Assembly (NCBI RefSeq): GCF_900094625.1
Contig: NZ_FMAJ01000016.1
Location: forward strand, 22,013 to 86,012
Direction: 5' to 3'
Source of the DNA: Rhizobium aethiopicum
GTDB lineage: Bacteria; Pseudomonadota; Alphaproteobacteria; Rhizobiales; Rhizobiaceae
Length of the DNA: 64,000 bases
The translations under genes and the position numbers were made by a program. Below the pieces are notes generated by a model. It did not search any database. It was not told the origin of the DNA and was given only the letters and a program-made list of their open reading frames with translations. This document shows, one piece after another, positions 52,728-61,999 of the stretch; the first letter of the stretch is position 1; the number at the start of each line of letters is the position of its first letter.

Positions 52728-53077
52728 ACTAGGTTCGTGTGTCCATCTGTTGCGCTGTGCCTTTACCTAGATGCCCGCTGCAAGGCGGAGGCGTTGCACA
52801 GTGATTGGCAAAACCTTCTCCTCACAATTGGGCGAATGGTGTCCTTCGCGCGTCAGTATTTCAGGCTTCGACATATCCCTGTGTCGCAGACACGGGTATC
52901 AGCAAGGTCGATCCACCACGATGTTCAACCTCATACGACGGCGCGAAGTTGCCGCCTCTACGTCCCACCTCACGCATCACATTAAAGGGGCGTCCAAATA
53001 ACGGATGGCTCGGATCCAGCACCTCGATCTTGTCCGGTGATGATTCGTCAGACTCACAAGCAGGGATATTTCTGTAG
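52728..53077. other. Unassigned stretch between mobile-element fragments
   Basis: No gene, repeat or hairpin that I can defend. Short frames on the plus strand have no family features. Confidence 0.3.
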
Positions 53078-53330
53078 ACCTTCGAGCAGATAACCGAGCT
53101 GCGCCGGTGTGATCACCACCGTGCCGTCAGCGGCTGACGGCCAGATGAAGCGGCCGCGCTCCAGCTTCTTCGTGAACAGACAAGCGCCCTGGCCGTCACG
53201 CTAGATAAACCTTCCTCGCTCCAATTTTTTCGTGAACAGGCAGGCCCCCTGGCCATCGTGCCAAACGACCTTGATCAGATCGCCGCGTTTGCCCCAAGGC
53301 GGCGCATCCTCGGATGCTTACTTTTGTCCG
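53078..53330 (-). pseudogene. IS66 TnpB remnant with a doubled segment
   Basis: The minus strand encodes DLIKVVWHDGQGACLFTKKL, ERGRFI and a stop, then again DGQGACLFTKKLERGRFIWP followed by ADGTVVITPAQLGYLLEGL. The two copies of the core (53161-53205 and 53221-53265) are exactly 60 bp apart and differ at several bases, so two different tnpB genes were joined rather than one duplicated. Not functional. Confidence 0.7.
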
Positions 53331-53369
53331 GAAAGTTTTGGCCGCATTGAACTCATCAAATAAGGATTT

Positions 53370-53400
53370 GCGCCGCGCGGACGAGCACGCGGCGCTTTTA
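53370..53400 (+). terminator. Strong hairpin with T-tail
   Basis: GCGCCGCG/CGCGGCGC (53370-53377 and 53388-53395) is followed by TTTTATT on the plus strand. The plus-strand gene it once served is no longer recognisable. Confidence 0.6.
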
Positions 53401-53498
53401 TTCGGCAGGGAAAGCAGCTTCGTCTAAGCCTTTGGCCATATTCGATGAATTCTTGCTCCACAATCTCTGACGGGCCAGCGCCGGCAGGGCAGAGGAGA

Positions 53499-53966
53499 TT
53501 AATCCTTCAAGAGGCTTTTGTTCTCAGTCGTCGGCACGTACTGGAAAGTGTCTTGTCCTTGCTCAATGGCCGGACCGGAGCCGCCTTCGTAAGCGAGGTT
53601 CCAGCTCGTGACTATCTCAGTGTTGTTGCCGTTGACCTGTGCGTAGCCGGTCCATCCGGTTGCGGAATTGCAGTTCTCCGTCGAATTGTTCCAGCCGACC
53701 GAAAATGCGATGAACGTCCCGTTTACCCTTCCTGTTAGCGGATAGGGCGAGTTCTGGCATCCGGTGCCCTGGGCTCTGTTTACATATTGGCCGGAGACAT
53801 TTCCGAACGAGTCGACTTGAATGATCATCGTCGAGCCGGACTGGTTCTGCCAACTGCTGGAAGCCGATGCGATGCTTGAAAAATCCTTGAAGTTGCTTGC
53901 ATCGAAAGCAAGAGCTGAGGTTGCTACAGCAAACACAAGTGCTGCAACTGCATTAGTACGGATCAT
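53499..53966 (-). CDS. Rhizavidin, exported biotin-binding avidin-family protein
   Basis: 155 aa from the ATG at 53966, which has AGGAGG 7 bp upstream; the frame stays open to 54038. Signal peptide RTNAVAALVFAVATSALA, then a mature chain starting FDASNFKDF. Avidin-fold motifs are present: ASSSWQNQSGSTM, SGQYVNRAQG, a Cys pair in TGCQNSPY and NSTENCNSATGW, and TSWNLAYEGG. I recognise this as rhizavidin, the high-affinity dimeric avidin of Rhizobium etli CFN42. It binds and sequesters free biotin outside the cell. No biotin synthesis or uptake genes are adjacent. A hairpin at 54081-54108 lies upstream. Confidence 0.95.
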   Translation of the reverse strand: MIRTNAVAALVFAVATSALAFDASNFKDFSSIASASSSWQNQSGSTMIIQVDSFGNVSGQYVNRAQGTGCQNSPYPLTGRVNGTFIAFSVGWNNSTENCNSATGWTGYAQVNGNNTEIVTSWNLAYEGGSGPAIEQGQDTFQYVPTTENKSLLKD

Positions 53967-54080
53967 GGTTTTTCCTCCTGATGTGCGCCGACCGTCGGCG
54001 ATCGTACCGAAGGTTGCATATAAACTCGTAATAATCAATCAATCCGAGTAGCAATTTCCCGGGTTGAGAAAACCGAAAGA

Positions 54081-54108
54081 CGGGCCGCGCGTTGCGTGGC
54101 GCGGCCCG
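54081..54108 (-). other. Strong hairpin upstream of the rhizavidin gene
   Basis: A perfect 10-bp GC-rich stem CGGGCCGCGC/GCGCGGCCCG with an 8-nt loop. On the minus strand it is followed by TCTTTCGGTTTTCTC, so it could terminate a transcript entering from the right or form a leader structure 115 bp before the rhizavidin start. Confidence 0.5.
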
Positions 54109-54439
54109 AGAACGAGCATCAGGAGTGAAGACTTACACGATGCAAATTACGAACGGGATAGCGCAACGCTAATATTTGACCATCATTGGAACGGACAAAC
54201 TGCATGGCCGCAACCCCGAGAGCTACCTCACGGACGTCCTAACCCAGATCAAAGATTAACCGGTAGATAGGCTTGAAGACCTGTTGCCGTGGAATATGCT
54301 TCCGACGGTCTCCACTGCGCAAAAGGCCGCCTGATGGCTCGTTCGATGCATATCTGCACGATCGAAGACGTGGCCACCATGACCGGCGAGAACCTCGAAC
54401 TGCTCAGAGAGATCGTATCCATCCGAGCAGGGCCGCGGG

Positions 54440-55171
54440 ATTTTGGGCGCCGCGCGTAGTAACGTCGGTTCATGGAGATCGGATCGAACTGCACGGAGAT
54501 CGGGTGAGAATCGGCGCCGACGGTACGCCATCACATGACCGCGACAGACCCGATCATCCGCCAACACTTGCCGATCGTGCATGAGGCGATGCATCACGTC
54601 ACCCATATGACCGTGCGCAACCGCGGCACCTTCGGCGGCAGCGTCGCGCATGCGGATCCAGCGACCGAGATGCCGATGATGACACGGTTCCTCGGTGGGA
54701 CGGTCATCGCCTCCTCTCAGCGCGGCAGACGCGAAATACCTGCAGCCGATTTTTTTGTCGGATCGCTGGTCAACTCGTTGGAACCGGACGAGTTTGTAAT
54801 TCGCGTCGAGCTCGACGCGATGAGACCGGATGCCGGATGGGGATTTGAGGAGTTTGCAAAACGCCACGGGGACTTCGCACTCGCTTGCTTTGCGACGACG
54901 CTGCATTGTGTAGATGGCAGGGCGTCTGACGTTCGCGTTGGCATGATGGGCGTTGGTGAAACCCCGCTGCGGCTTGAAGAGATCATCGAGGACGGATGTT
55001 TCCGAGCCGGCTCTCGATACGGTGGCGGATCGCCTGGCTGGAATCCTCACGCCCAACACGGATATCCATGCCTCTGCAGATTACCGCAGGCATCTCTCAG
55101 GCGTCCTTGCCAAACGGGCCCTTCGCGCCGCCTGGAGCCGCGCGAACCACGAAAGGCTTCAAGCAAGATGA
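54440..55171 (+). pseudogene. FAD-binding subunit of a molybdenum hydroxylase (CoxM-like), frameshifted
   Basis: Frame one encodes LPIVHEAMHHVTHMTVRNRG, TFGGSVAHADPATEMPMM and EFAKRHGDFALACFATTLHC, the FAD-domain signatures. After a shift near 55005 another frame supplies DTVADRLAGILTPNTDIHAS and YRRHLSGVLAKRALRAAW. The N-terminal ~70 residues are missing or scrambled. It heads a CoxM-CoxS-CoxL order on the plus strand. Not functional as read. Confidence 0.8.
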
Positions 55172-55636
55172 GTGAGAAGACGATCACCGTCAGCGTCAAC
55201 GAAGCGTATATGACGCGCACGATCGAAGCACGAACGCTGCTGAGCCACTTCCTGCGCCAGGATCCTTTGCCTGACCGGAACCCATGTCGGGTGCGAACAT
55301 GGCGTTTGCGGTGCCTGCACCGTCATTCTCGATGGAAGGAGCGCACGCTCCTGTCTGATGCTTGCAGTGCAGGCAGACGGGAGCGAAATCGAAACCATGG
55401 CCAGGGAAGCGTCGATACTCGGACGAATCCAAGAAGCGTTCCGCCAGCATCATGGCCTGCAATGCGAATTTGTAGGCCCAGTTTCATCGTTGGCGATCAT
55501 CGACCTTCTTCGCCACCATCCGCTGGAAACCGATGATAAGATCAGGGAAGCGCTCTCAGGAAACATCTGTCGTTGTACGGGCTATGAAAACATCGTCAAC
55601 GCCGTCCGCGAACTGGCTAGCAAGAGAGGACCTTAA
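55168..55636 (+). pseudogene. 2Fe-2S subunit of a molybdenum hydroxylase (CoxS-like), one-base insertion
   Basis: MSEKTITVSVNEAYMTRTIE and ARTLLSHFLRQD are followed by one extra base near 55262. The other frame then continues LTGTHVGCEHGVCGACTVIL, LLRHHPLETDDKIREALSGN and ICRCTGYENIVNAV, ending at 55636. Both cysteine clusters are intact after correction, giving a ~155-aa subunit. A single indel separates it from a working gene. Confidence 0.82.
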
Positions 55637-55637
55637 G

Positions 55638-56399
55638 ATGAAGATGCATTTTCTCGAGGCCGGCCGCCTTCGTATGCGCCGGTCCATCTACGTCCCTGGG
55701 GCGCTGAAGGAAGAAGCGATTGAATTGCCGGTTCACGCCACCCTGATGCGCCATCCCCAAGGCAACGCGCTGTTCGATAGCGGATGCAATCCAGAGGCCG
55801 CCATCGATCCAGGCGCGCGATGGGGTGGGTTAAGCAAGGTTATGACCCCGATCTTTTCGCCAGAGCGGACGGTCGTTCATCAGTTGAAGACTCTTGCTCT
55901 CGATCCCGAGGACATAGATGTTGTGATCTGTTCACATCTGCATCCCGATCATTGCGGCTGCAACGCGTACTTTCGGCGCGCAACGATCCTCTGCCACGAA
56001 GCGGAGGCGCAGGCCGCCACGGCAAGCGGTGCAGAAAATCAAGGCTATCTTCGAGGAGAATGGGACCAGCCCCAGGGTTTCCAGACCTTCAATGCCGAGC
56101 ATGACGTCTTTGGCGACGGGCGCATCGTCTTGCTGCCCATGCCGGGTCATACCCCCGGAATGACCGTCGCCCGTGTCGAGCTGGAAAAAGATGGTTCATT
56201 TATACTCGCTTCAGATGCTGCCCCGCTCCAGGCGAGCGTCGACACCGGTATCGCTCCGAGAAATACTTGGAACATCGAACTCGCCGCAGAGGCACTCGCT
56301 CGCCTGAAAGCTCTTCGGGAGCGGGGAGCTTCTATCATTTTCGGCCACGACGACGCGCAATGGCAAGAGTTGCGAAAGGGTGTGGAGTTCTACGAATGA
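55638..56399 (+). CDS. Metallo-beta-lactamase-fold hydrolase, AHL-lactonase-like
   Basis: 253 aa. The zinc motif HLHPDHCG (SHLHPDH, about residue 100) with later LLPMPGHTPGM and ILASDAAP and FGHDDAQW follow the AttM/AiiA-type N-acyl homoserine lactonase family. It could open acyl-homoserine lactones or a related lactone. AGAGGA precedes the ATG. It sits between the CoxS and CoxL remnants with 1-bp and 4-bp junctions, so it belonged to that operon, and it is the only intact member. Confidence 0.82.
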   Translation: MKMHFLEAGRLRMRRSIYVPGALKEEAIELPVHATLMRHPQGNALFDSGCNPEAAIDPGARWGGLSKVMTPIFSPERTVVHQLKTLALDPEDIDVVICSHLHPDHCGCNAYFRRATILCHEAEAQAATASGAENQGYLRGEWDQPQGFQTFNAEHDVFGDGRIVLLPMPGHTPGMTVARVELEKDGSFILASDAAPLQASVDTGIAPRNTWNIELAAEALARLKALRERGASIIFGHDDAQWQELRKGVEFYE

Positions 56400-56736
56400 G
56401 CCAGCAGGACCATTCCGTCGAGCTGCGGCCCAAACTTGTCGGCAAGCGGGACAAGCGCACCGAAGATCCACGTCTGCTGACGGGTGTTGGTCAGTATGTC
56501 GATGACATGGCGCCGCGGTATGTTGCATATCGCATTGCGACGCTCCGACCAGCCACATGCCCGAATCCTGAACATCGATGTCGGCGATGCGTTCTCGGTG
56601 CCCGGCGTCGTCGCGATCTATAACGCGAGCGACCTGGAAGGAGAGATCAAACCTGCCATACCGACCTCGCGTATGCCTGGTTATTACGCCACCCCCATAT
56701 GGCCACTTGCACGCGGGAAAAGGTGGCCGTTCTATC
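56396..56736 (+). pseudogene. Molybdopterin subunit (CoxL-like) cut by IS256-type element
   Basis: Frame one encodes VGKRDKRTEDPRLLTGVGQY and VDDMAPR. After a shift near 56520 the next frame gives GMLHIALRRSDQPHARILNI, DVGDAFSVPGVVAIYNASDL and TPIWPLARGK. The IS256-type end at 56737 then interrupts it, so over 80% of the ~770-aa catalytic subunit is missing. Confidence 0.82.
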
Positions 56737-57305
56737 GGATCGTGTCCCAGTACGTGGCGTAGGTGACGGTAGGGAGTAAAGCCGAGCGCCCGCGCGCTTC
56801 TCGTTGCGCTGTAGCGGGTGACCGGCTTTGCGGGCGGCCATCAGTGTTTTTCCGCTAGGGTCGGGTTGTTCAAGACCAACCTGACGGAAAGATCACCGAT
56901 GACCAATGACATGATGAACGTGCGCTCCCTTGTTGAGAAGAGTGCCGATGCAGATTTGTTGCGTGAGATGATCGGCCTTGCCGCCGAGCGGCTGATGGAG
57001 CTGGAAGTAGGCTCGGCTACGGGTGCAGACTTCGGTGTGAAGAACTCGATGCGGCTCACTCAACGCAATGGCTACCGTGACCGCGATTGGGAGACGCGGG
57101 CTGGCACCGTCGAGCTTCGCATTCCGAAGCTGCGCAAAGGCAGCTACTTTCCGAGCTTCCTTGAACCGCGCCGCATGGCAGAGAAAGCTCTGACGGCCGT
57201 TATCCAGGAAGCGCATATCCAGGGAATCTCGACTCGTTCTGTCGACGACTTGGTCAAGGCCATGGGTATGAGCGGCATCTCCAAAAGCCAGGTGAGCAGC
57301 CTAAC
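56737..57305 (+). mobile_element. 5' part of an IS256-family element
   Basis: Begins with the terminal repeat GGATCGTGTCCCAG at 56737, shared in inverted form with 155-1. It includes the leader and the first third of the transposase. Sequence switches to an unrelated ABC-transporter gene at about 57305, so the 3' two thirds were deleted. Confidence 0.82.
56899..57305 (+). pseudogene. IS256-family transposase, 3' truncated
   Basis: About 135 residues remain: NDMMNVRSLVEKSADADLLR, EVGSATGADFGVKNSMRLTQ, RNGYRDRDWETRAGTVELRI, FLEPRRMAEKALTAVIQEAH and GMSGISKSQVSSL. Mutator-type transposases are ~400 aa. The DDE core is missing. Confidence 0.88.
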
Positions 57306-57888
57306 ATCGGGACGAACGCAATCTGCGGGGCGAAGGTGGCTGCGACGGCCATCCTCATCAGCGGCTGGAGATAGATCAGATAACCGCCCACGGTGACAAG
57401 GATGCCGATCTGGAGTAGCGGCTCGGAGATGCTGGTCCCAACGAAACTGCCCACCGGTTCCGCTTCCGCAAAGACGATCGACAGCTCAACCCCCTCGAGC
57501 GTGGATTCCGATGGCGGCGTCTCGGCCCGATGCAGAACGCGCGCCCCGAGCCAAAGCGTGCTTTTTTCGCCCACCCAGCTTCTTTAGAGGTTGGAGGTGA
57601 ATTTATCGCGCCCTTCAACACTGCGACCGCGAGATAGAGGGAGACGAGAAAGAGAAGAGACCGGTATGACGCTTGCTCGGTCGCCTCATTGACGATCCGG
57701 CGCTGGAGTTCGAGAGGCGCCGCGCCGATAACGAAAAGAGCCAGGGACAGCCCTGCGACCAACGCCTGATGACGCCTTCCCATCAGCCAGATGAAGCCGA
57801 ATAGTTCGGAGAGCATCGAATCCGTCGCGCCATTTGCGGGACGCGGCCGGACAATTAAATCCTGGAGGGCCAGATGTTCATCGCGCAC
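57306..57888 (-). pseudogene. ABC transporter permease/ATPase, truncated and frameshifted
   Basis: Start MRDEHLALQDLIVRPRPANG, then a membrane region (HQALVAGLSLALFVIGAAPL, YRSLLFLVSLYLAVAVLKGA). After a frameshift near 57580 a second frame continues SWVGEKSTLWLGARVLHRAE, EAEPVGSFVGTSISEPLLQI and GILVTVGGYLIYLQPLMRMA. It ends at the IS256-type junction, so the ATPase domain is gone. It follows the 47-aa gene at 57896 by 7 bp. Confidence 0.65.
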
Positions 57889-57895
57889 TCACGGG

Positions 57896-58039
57896 TCAGA
57901 GAGAGCGCTCGACGCGCCCGGTTCGGGAGTCGTCGGATGGCCTCACCAGTAGGACGCTCACGACCGTCCCCACCATGAGGATCAGGATGACGAGGAGAAG
58001 CCTCGACACGACGGCGTCTGCGATGACCCTGACAAACAT
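57896..58039 (-). CDS. Small single-pass membrane protein
   Basis: 47 aa: a short basic start, one hydrophobic helix (LLLVILILMVGTVVSVLLV) and a polar tail ending RVERSL. GGAG lies 7 bp before the ATG. It sits between the CBS-BON pseudogene (40 bp upstream) and the ABC transporter start (7 bp downstream) on the same strand, so it was an operon member. Function unknown. Confidence 0.45.
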   Translation of the reverse strand: MFVRVIADAVVSRLLLVILILMVGTVVSVLLVRPSDDSRTGRVERSL

Positions 58040-58078
58040 GACGGAAACTCCAGGGACGATTTCATAGTTTGAGAGAGC

Positions 58079-58729
58079 TCACCATGCGGTATCCAGGGTG
58101 ATGTTGTTTACCACGCCGCCGACGCCGCGGATGCTTTCCGCCGCCACCCTGGCCGCCGAGCATTCCAGCTCCGTCTCGACCTCTCCCCTCAGGGTCACTG
58201 CCCCGTCGGAGACGGTCGCATTGACGATGGGGAACCTTATTTCGAACTCGGTTTCCAGGCGGCCACGAACGGCCGTCCCTAGGGCCTCGTCGCCGGAAGC
58301 AGTACACTGCCGTCGAACATCGAGAAGCGCTCGCATCAAGTCGTGACGGCTGATTATGCCGGCGAGTCTGCCGTTCGGTGTTTGATGTCGTGGGCCTGCA
58401 GGAGTTCTGCGAGCTGGCTCGCGGTTGCGCTCGGGGCGGCGCTGACGACGGGCGTCGACATCACGTCCTTGACGCGCCAGCTTCGGGCCTTCACATAGTC
58501 CGCCAGTGCATCTTCGCGGTCGCGCGTATGCGGTACCGCCCGTCTCGCCCAGGATGACGCCACCCGGCGCAGCAGGTCTCCCCGGTGACGATGCCGGTGA
58601 GCCGCCCTTCGCCATCGATGACGGGCACCGCGCCGATCTTGCTGGCGTTGACGATCTCGACGGCTTCCCTGACGTTGTGTCCCTCGTCGAGCGTCGTCAC
58701 GGGGTCGTCATGATGTCTCTAGCAAGCAT
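58079..58729 (-). pseudogene. CBS-CBS-BON domain protein with frameshifts
   Basis: After a start at 58729 (MLARDIMTTP and a premature stop), the first CBS domain reads TLDEGHNVREAVEIVNASKI and GAVPVIDGEGRLTGIVT. The second is RVKDVMSTPVVSAAPSATAS in another frame, with RLAGIISRHDLMRALLD. A BON domain follows (FPIVNATVSDGAVTLRGEVE) to 58079. At least three frameshifts. Such proteins are stress-linked ligand-binding proteins of rhizobia. Confidence 0.75.
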
Positions 58730-58970
58730 CGCGCTGTCTCCTTTTCGATCGGACAATTACGGAGCCAACTTGTTGAGCGCATTGACGTGGATCAAGGCAG
58801 ACACGAAGCCGCGGGAGGCATCCTTCACGCGTCGTCGTCTCTGAAGCCTTCCGACGAAGTGCGGCGTCAGGCTCGCCCGCATTGCAACTTATTGAGGATC
58901 GAGGCGTTACGGTTCGGTCTCGTCCTCGCGCGGCGTACCAAATTCTTCCCGCGCCGTCGCAAGGAGTCTT
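58730..58970. other. Divergent intergenic region
   Basis: This 241-bp space lies between the minus-strand CBS-BON unit and the polyketide synthase. GTGGATCAAGGCAG at 58789-58802 is the only distinctive element; I cannot assign it. No gene. Confidence 0.3.
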
Positions 58971-60023
58971 ATGCAGCAACCCGTCAAGCTGGTATCCGTC
59001 GGCACCGCCGTTCCGCCACATGTCATCGACCAGCGTGACGCGGCGCGAGCCTCGCACACCGCGTTCTCATCGCGATTTGGCGATTTCGAAAAGCTGGCAA
59101 GGGTGTTCGAAACCTCGGGAATTCGGCGCCGCTATGCCGTCCGGCCGATCGAGTGGTATCTCGAGACGTCGGGATGGCCCGAACGAAACCTCGCTCATAT
59201 CGAGGGCGCTGGTGCAATGTTCGTCGCCGCCGCCAGCAAGGCTCTCGTGTCGGCGGGCATTGCAGCAGGCGATGTCGACACGATCGTAACCGTCTCCTCG
59301 ACTGGTATTGCGACACCTAGTCTGGAAGCGAGGGTAAGCCGAGAACTGGGCTTCCGGGACGATGTCGAACGGGTTCCCGTGTTTGGCCTCGGCTGTGCCG
59401 GCGGAGTCTCTGGGCTTTCAATCGGGTCACGGCTGGCGGCATCCCGGCCAGGCTCAGTCGTGCTGGTGGTCGCCGTCGAGACCTGCACGTTGGCATTTCG
59501 CATGGACAAGCTTACGAAGGCGAACATCGTGGCGACCGCCCTCTTCGGCGACGGGGCCGCCGCCTGCGTGGTGCGTGCTAGTGAGACCGGTCTGGCCGAG
59601 GTCGAACTTGCAGGCCAGCATACGTGGCCCGACACGCTAGACATCATGGGATGGAGCGTCGATCCGGAGGGTCTGGGCGTGATCTTCGATCGTGCGATAC
59701 CACCGTTCGCCGAAACTCATGTGCTGAAGGGCGTAACGTCCATACTCGCCCGATCAGATCTTGCTCCTGCCGACGTTGACCGGTTTGCGTGCCACCCCGG
59801 TGGATCAAAGGTTATCACCGCCTTGGAATCGGCGCTTAAACTAAGCCAGGGAACCCTCGACCAGGAACGTGAGGTTCTCTCGGACTATGGGAACATGTCC
59901 TCGCCAACCGCGCTGTTCGTACTCGAGAAGCTTCTTGCGCAAGGACTACCCAGGAGAACTGTCCTGACGGCGATGGGACCGGGCTTCACCCTTAGCTGCC
60001 TCTCGTTGACGGCTGCAGCATGA
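58971..60023 (+). CDS. Type III polyketide synthase (chalcone synthase-like)
   Basis: 350 aa. Catalytic Cys in FGLGCAGGVSGLSIG (about residue 143), His in CHPGGSKVI (about 281) and Asn in YGNMSSPT (about 311) form the Cys-His-Asn triad of the chalcone/stilbene synthase superfamily. It condenses a starter acyl-CoA with malonyl-CoA units to give a pyrone, resorcinol or phloroglucinol; the product cannot be predicted. AAGGAG precedes the ATG. Its usual bacterial partner, an isoprenylcysteine-type methyltransferase, is not found downstream. Confidence 0.93.
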   Translation: MQQPVKLVSVGTAVPPHVIDQRDAARASHTAFSSRFGDFEKLARVFETSGIRRRYAVRPIEWYLETSGWPERNLAHIEGAGAMFVAAASKALVSAGIAAGDVDTIVTVSSTGIATPSLEARVSRELGFRDDVERVPVFGLGCAGGVSGLSIGSRLAASRPGSVVLVVAVETCTLAFRMDKLTKANIVATALFGDGAAACVVRASETGLAEVELAGQHTWPDTLDIMGWSVDPEGLGVIFDRAIPPFAETHVLKGVTSILARSDLAPADVDRFACHPGGSKVITALESALKLSQGTLDQEREVLSDYGNMSSPTALFVLEKLLAQGLPRRTVLTAMGPGFTLSCLSLTAAA

Positions 60024-60243
60024 CCCGGCGATCATTCTCCAGGACGTTTTAAGATCGCATCGTTTGCAGAACGAACAGGACTCGAAACACGTAGCTGACG
60101 CTGCAAAGGCTGCGATTGCCGTGGGACACCCCAAGTCGAAGGCGAGGTTGCCACCTCGCACTCGAATCCTTTCTCTTGCGTGCCGGCGTAGCTGCGGCAG
60201 TATGGCTGGTGGTAGTCGCTACCCAATCCGGTCCTCTGTCGCA

Positions 60244-60400
60244 CTAGGAGGAGCGTGCCCAGCGCCAATTCTGGATTTCCGGCAAGTCTTCTCCACGCTC
60301 CCGCACGAACGCCCGGTGCTCGTCGAGCTTTGCATGCAAGGCTGCCGTCACATCTGGCACCTTTTCGGCGAGGCCGGGCACGCGCGCGATCGGTCGCGAT
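60244..60400 (-). pseudogene. C-terminal fragment of a phosphoketolase
   Basis: The minus strand reads RVPGLAEKVPDVTAALHAKL, DEHRAFVRERGEDLPEIQNW and RWARSS then stop at 60244. EHRxxxxExGEDxPEIxxWxW is the typical end of xylulose-5-phosphate/fructose-6-phosphate phosphoketolase. Only about 50 residues survive. Confidence 0.65.
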
Positions 60401-60984
60401 GTCTATCTGCGTGTATCTGAACCATGCGATCCAGCCATGGCACTGAATGTGCATCGGCAAACAAAAGCGGATTTACAACCAACGTTGTCAGATACGTCTC
60501 CCCCAAGCGGGATTGATGTCTCGGGGGCCAGTGTCTCTCGATTACGCCTGTCATCGATCGCCGACCTCGGCAGGCCACAAGGAGTGGGAAACTTTGATCT
60601 CCTACGCACTTTGCTCATCGCTTCCCATTCCTAGCTGCATTGAAGCGTATCTGGGGCAGAGTGACTTCAAATAGGCGCTTCAGCGGAGTCCACCGACCGA
60701 GGCACTGGATGTTCGCAACCAACTGCCGCTTTTCCGGAAGATGATGAGTTAAGGTGGCAGGAAACGGAATAAGACTGGTTGACGAGAAGCCCGGGAAAAA
60801 CAACAGAAACTGGTTCGAAAGTTCTTGTTCGTTCATCAGCGCTTTTTGTTGGATTGTGAGAGCACGGATCCTGCCAACTGCTTGGTAGCAGTGCTGTATT
60901 TCGTGCTCGATAGAACCTGCGAAGCCTTGTCCTCCATCGCAGCTCCTGTCTGCTTTGAGGTGCCCGCCTGCAAGGGCTCTGTTG
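60401..60984. other. Gene-poor stretch
   Basis: Short frames only, on both strands, none with recognisable domains. It probably consists of degraded remnants joining the phosphoketolase and kinase fragments. Confidence 0.35.
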
Positions 60985-61690
60985 CAAGATCGACTCCGAC
61001 TATGTCCTGATGTACCCGGCGATCCGCCCCGGCAGCTACGTCCTCATTTCCGTGACCGACACCGGCACCGGAATGACGTCCGATGTGATGGAGAGGGCTT
61101 TCGACCGTTCTTCACCGCGAAACCGACGGGCTCGGGAACGGGGCTTGGGCTGAGCATGGTCTACGGTTTCGCAAAGCAATCCGCAGGGCACCTGCAGCTC
61201 TACAGCGAACTTGGCGAAGGGACGACGGTGCGCCTCTTTCTTCCACGCGCCGACGCCGGAAAGGATTCTCATCCGAACGAGCAGCGGGCTGAGGAAGCCC
61301 CGCCTCGGGGCACGGAAACTATCCTGGTGGTCGAGGACGACGCGAGAGTTCGCCGAGTGACGGTCAGCCGCCTGCAGACGCTTGCCTACTTCGTGATCGA
61401 AGCTACGAACGGGATCGACGCGGTGAAGGAGCTGGAGGCGGGGCATGACGTAGCGCTCCTGTTCAGTGATGTGGCCATGCCGGGAATGAACGACGACGAA
61501 CTGGCCCGGAATGTCCGGGAGCGCTGGCCGAGGGTGAAAATTCTCCTGACGTCGGGCTTTTCTGAACCCCATGCCGCGGACAAGGAGATCGAAGCGGGCG
61601 CCGGCTGGCTGAAGAAGCCGTACACTGCATCGGAGATGTCGACACGTCTCAGGCTGCTGCTCGCCACGAGGCCTAATAGCGATTCTGCTC
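60985..61690 (+). pseudogene. 3' half of a hybrid histidine kinase (HATPase plus receiver)
   Basis: A first frame gives DYVLMYPAIRPGSYVLISVT and DTGTGMTSDVMERAFD. After a shift near 61100 the next frame gives FFTAKPTGSGTGLGLSMVYG, SELGEGTTVRLFLPRA and a receiver domain with TILVVEDDARVRRVTVSRLQ, phosphoacceptor Asp in LLFSDVAMPGMN and Lys in GWLKKPYT. No dimerisation domain remains. The reading frame runs on past 61690 into unrelated sequence. Confidence 0.78.
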
Positions 61691-61927
61691 GACAGCAGGA
61701 TTTCAATTTAGAAAAATCAAACCCAAACCTCAATCGCGCTGCCGTTGCGGGGACTCATATCTTTCTTCGCGGAAGATCCCAGCCTACGTCGCCACCCAAG
61801 GTCGCTCTCCAAGAACATCAATGGTCGCCTTGTGCTCGCGACGGAGGCTCTGCAACGGGTGGTGCGGAATTTCGTTCCGAAGACGAGATCTGCGCGCAAG
61901 TCGATCAAGGAAATTGGGCTCTATGCG

Positions 61928-61949
61928 AAGGGCGCTCAGCGGCGCCCTT
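61928..61949 (-). terminator. Hairpin beyond the BON-protein gene
   Basis: AAGGGCGC/GCGCCCTT with a 6-nt loop lies about 50 bp past the end of the BON gene on its strand. No T-tract, so the call is tentative. Confidence 0.4.
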
Positions 61950-61999
61950 GCTGCTGAGTGTGGGCAGAGCAGTAATGTCTAGCCAATCCCGATATTCGA

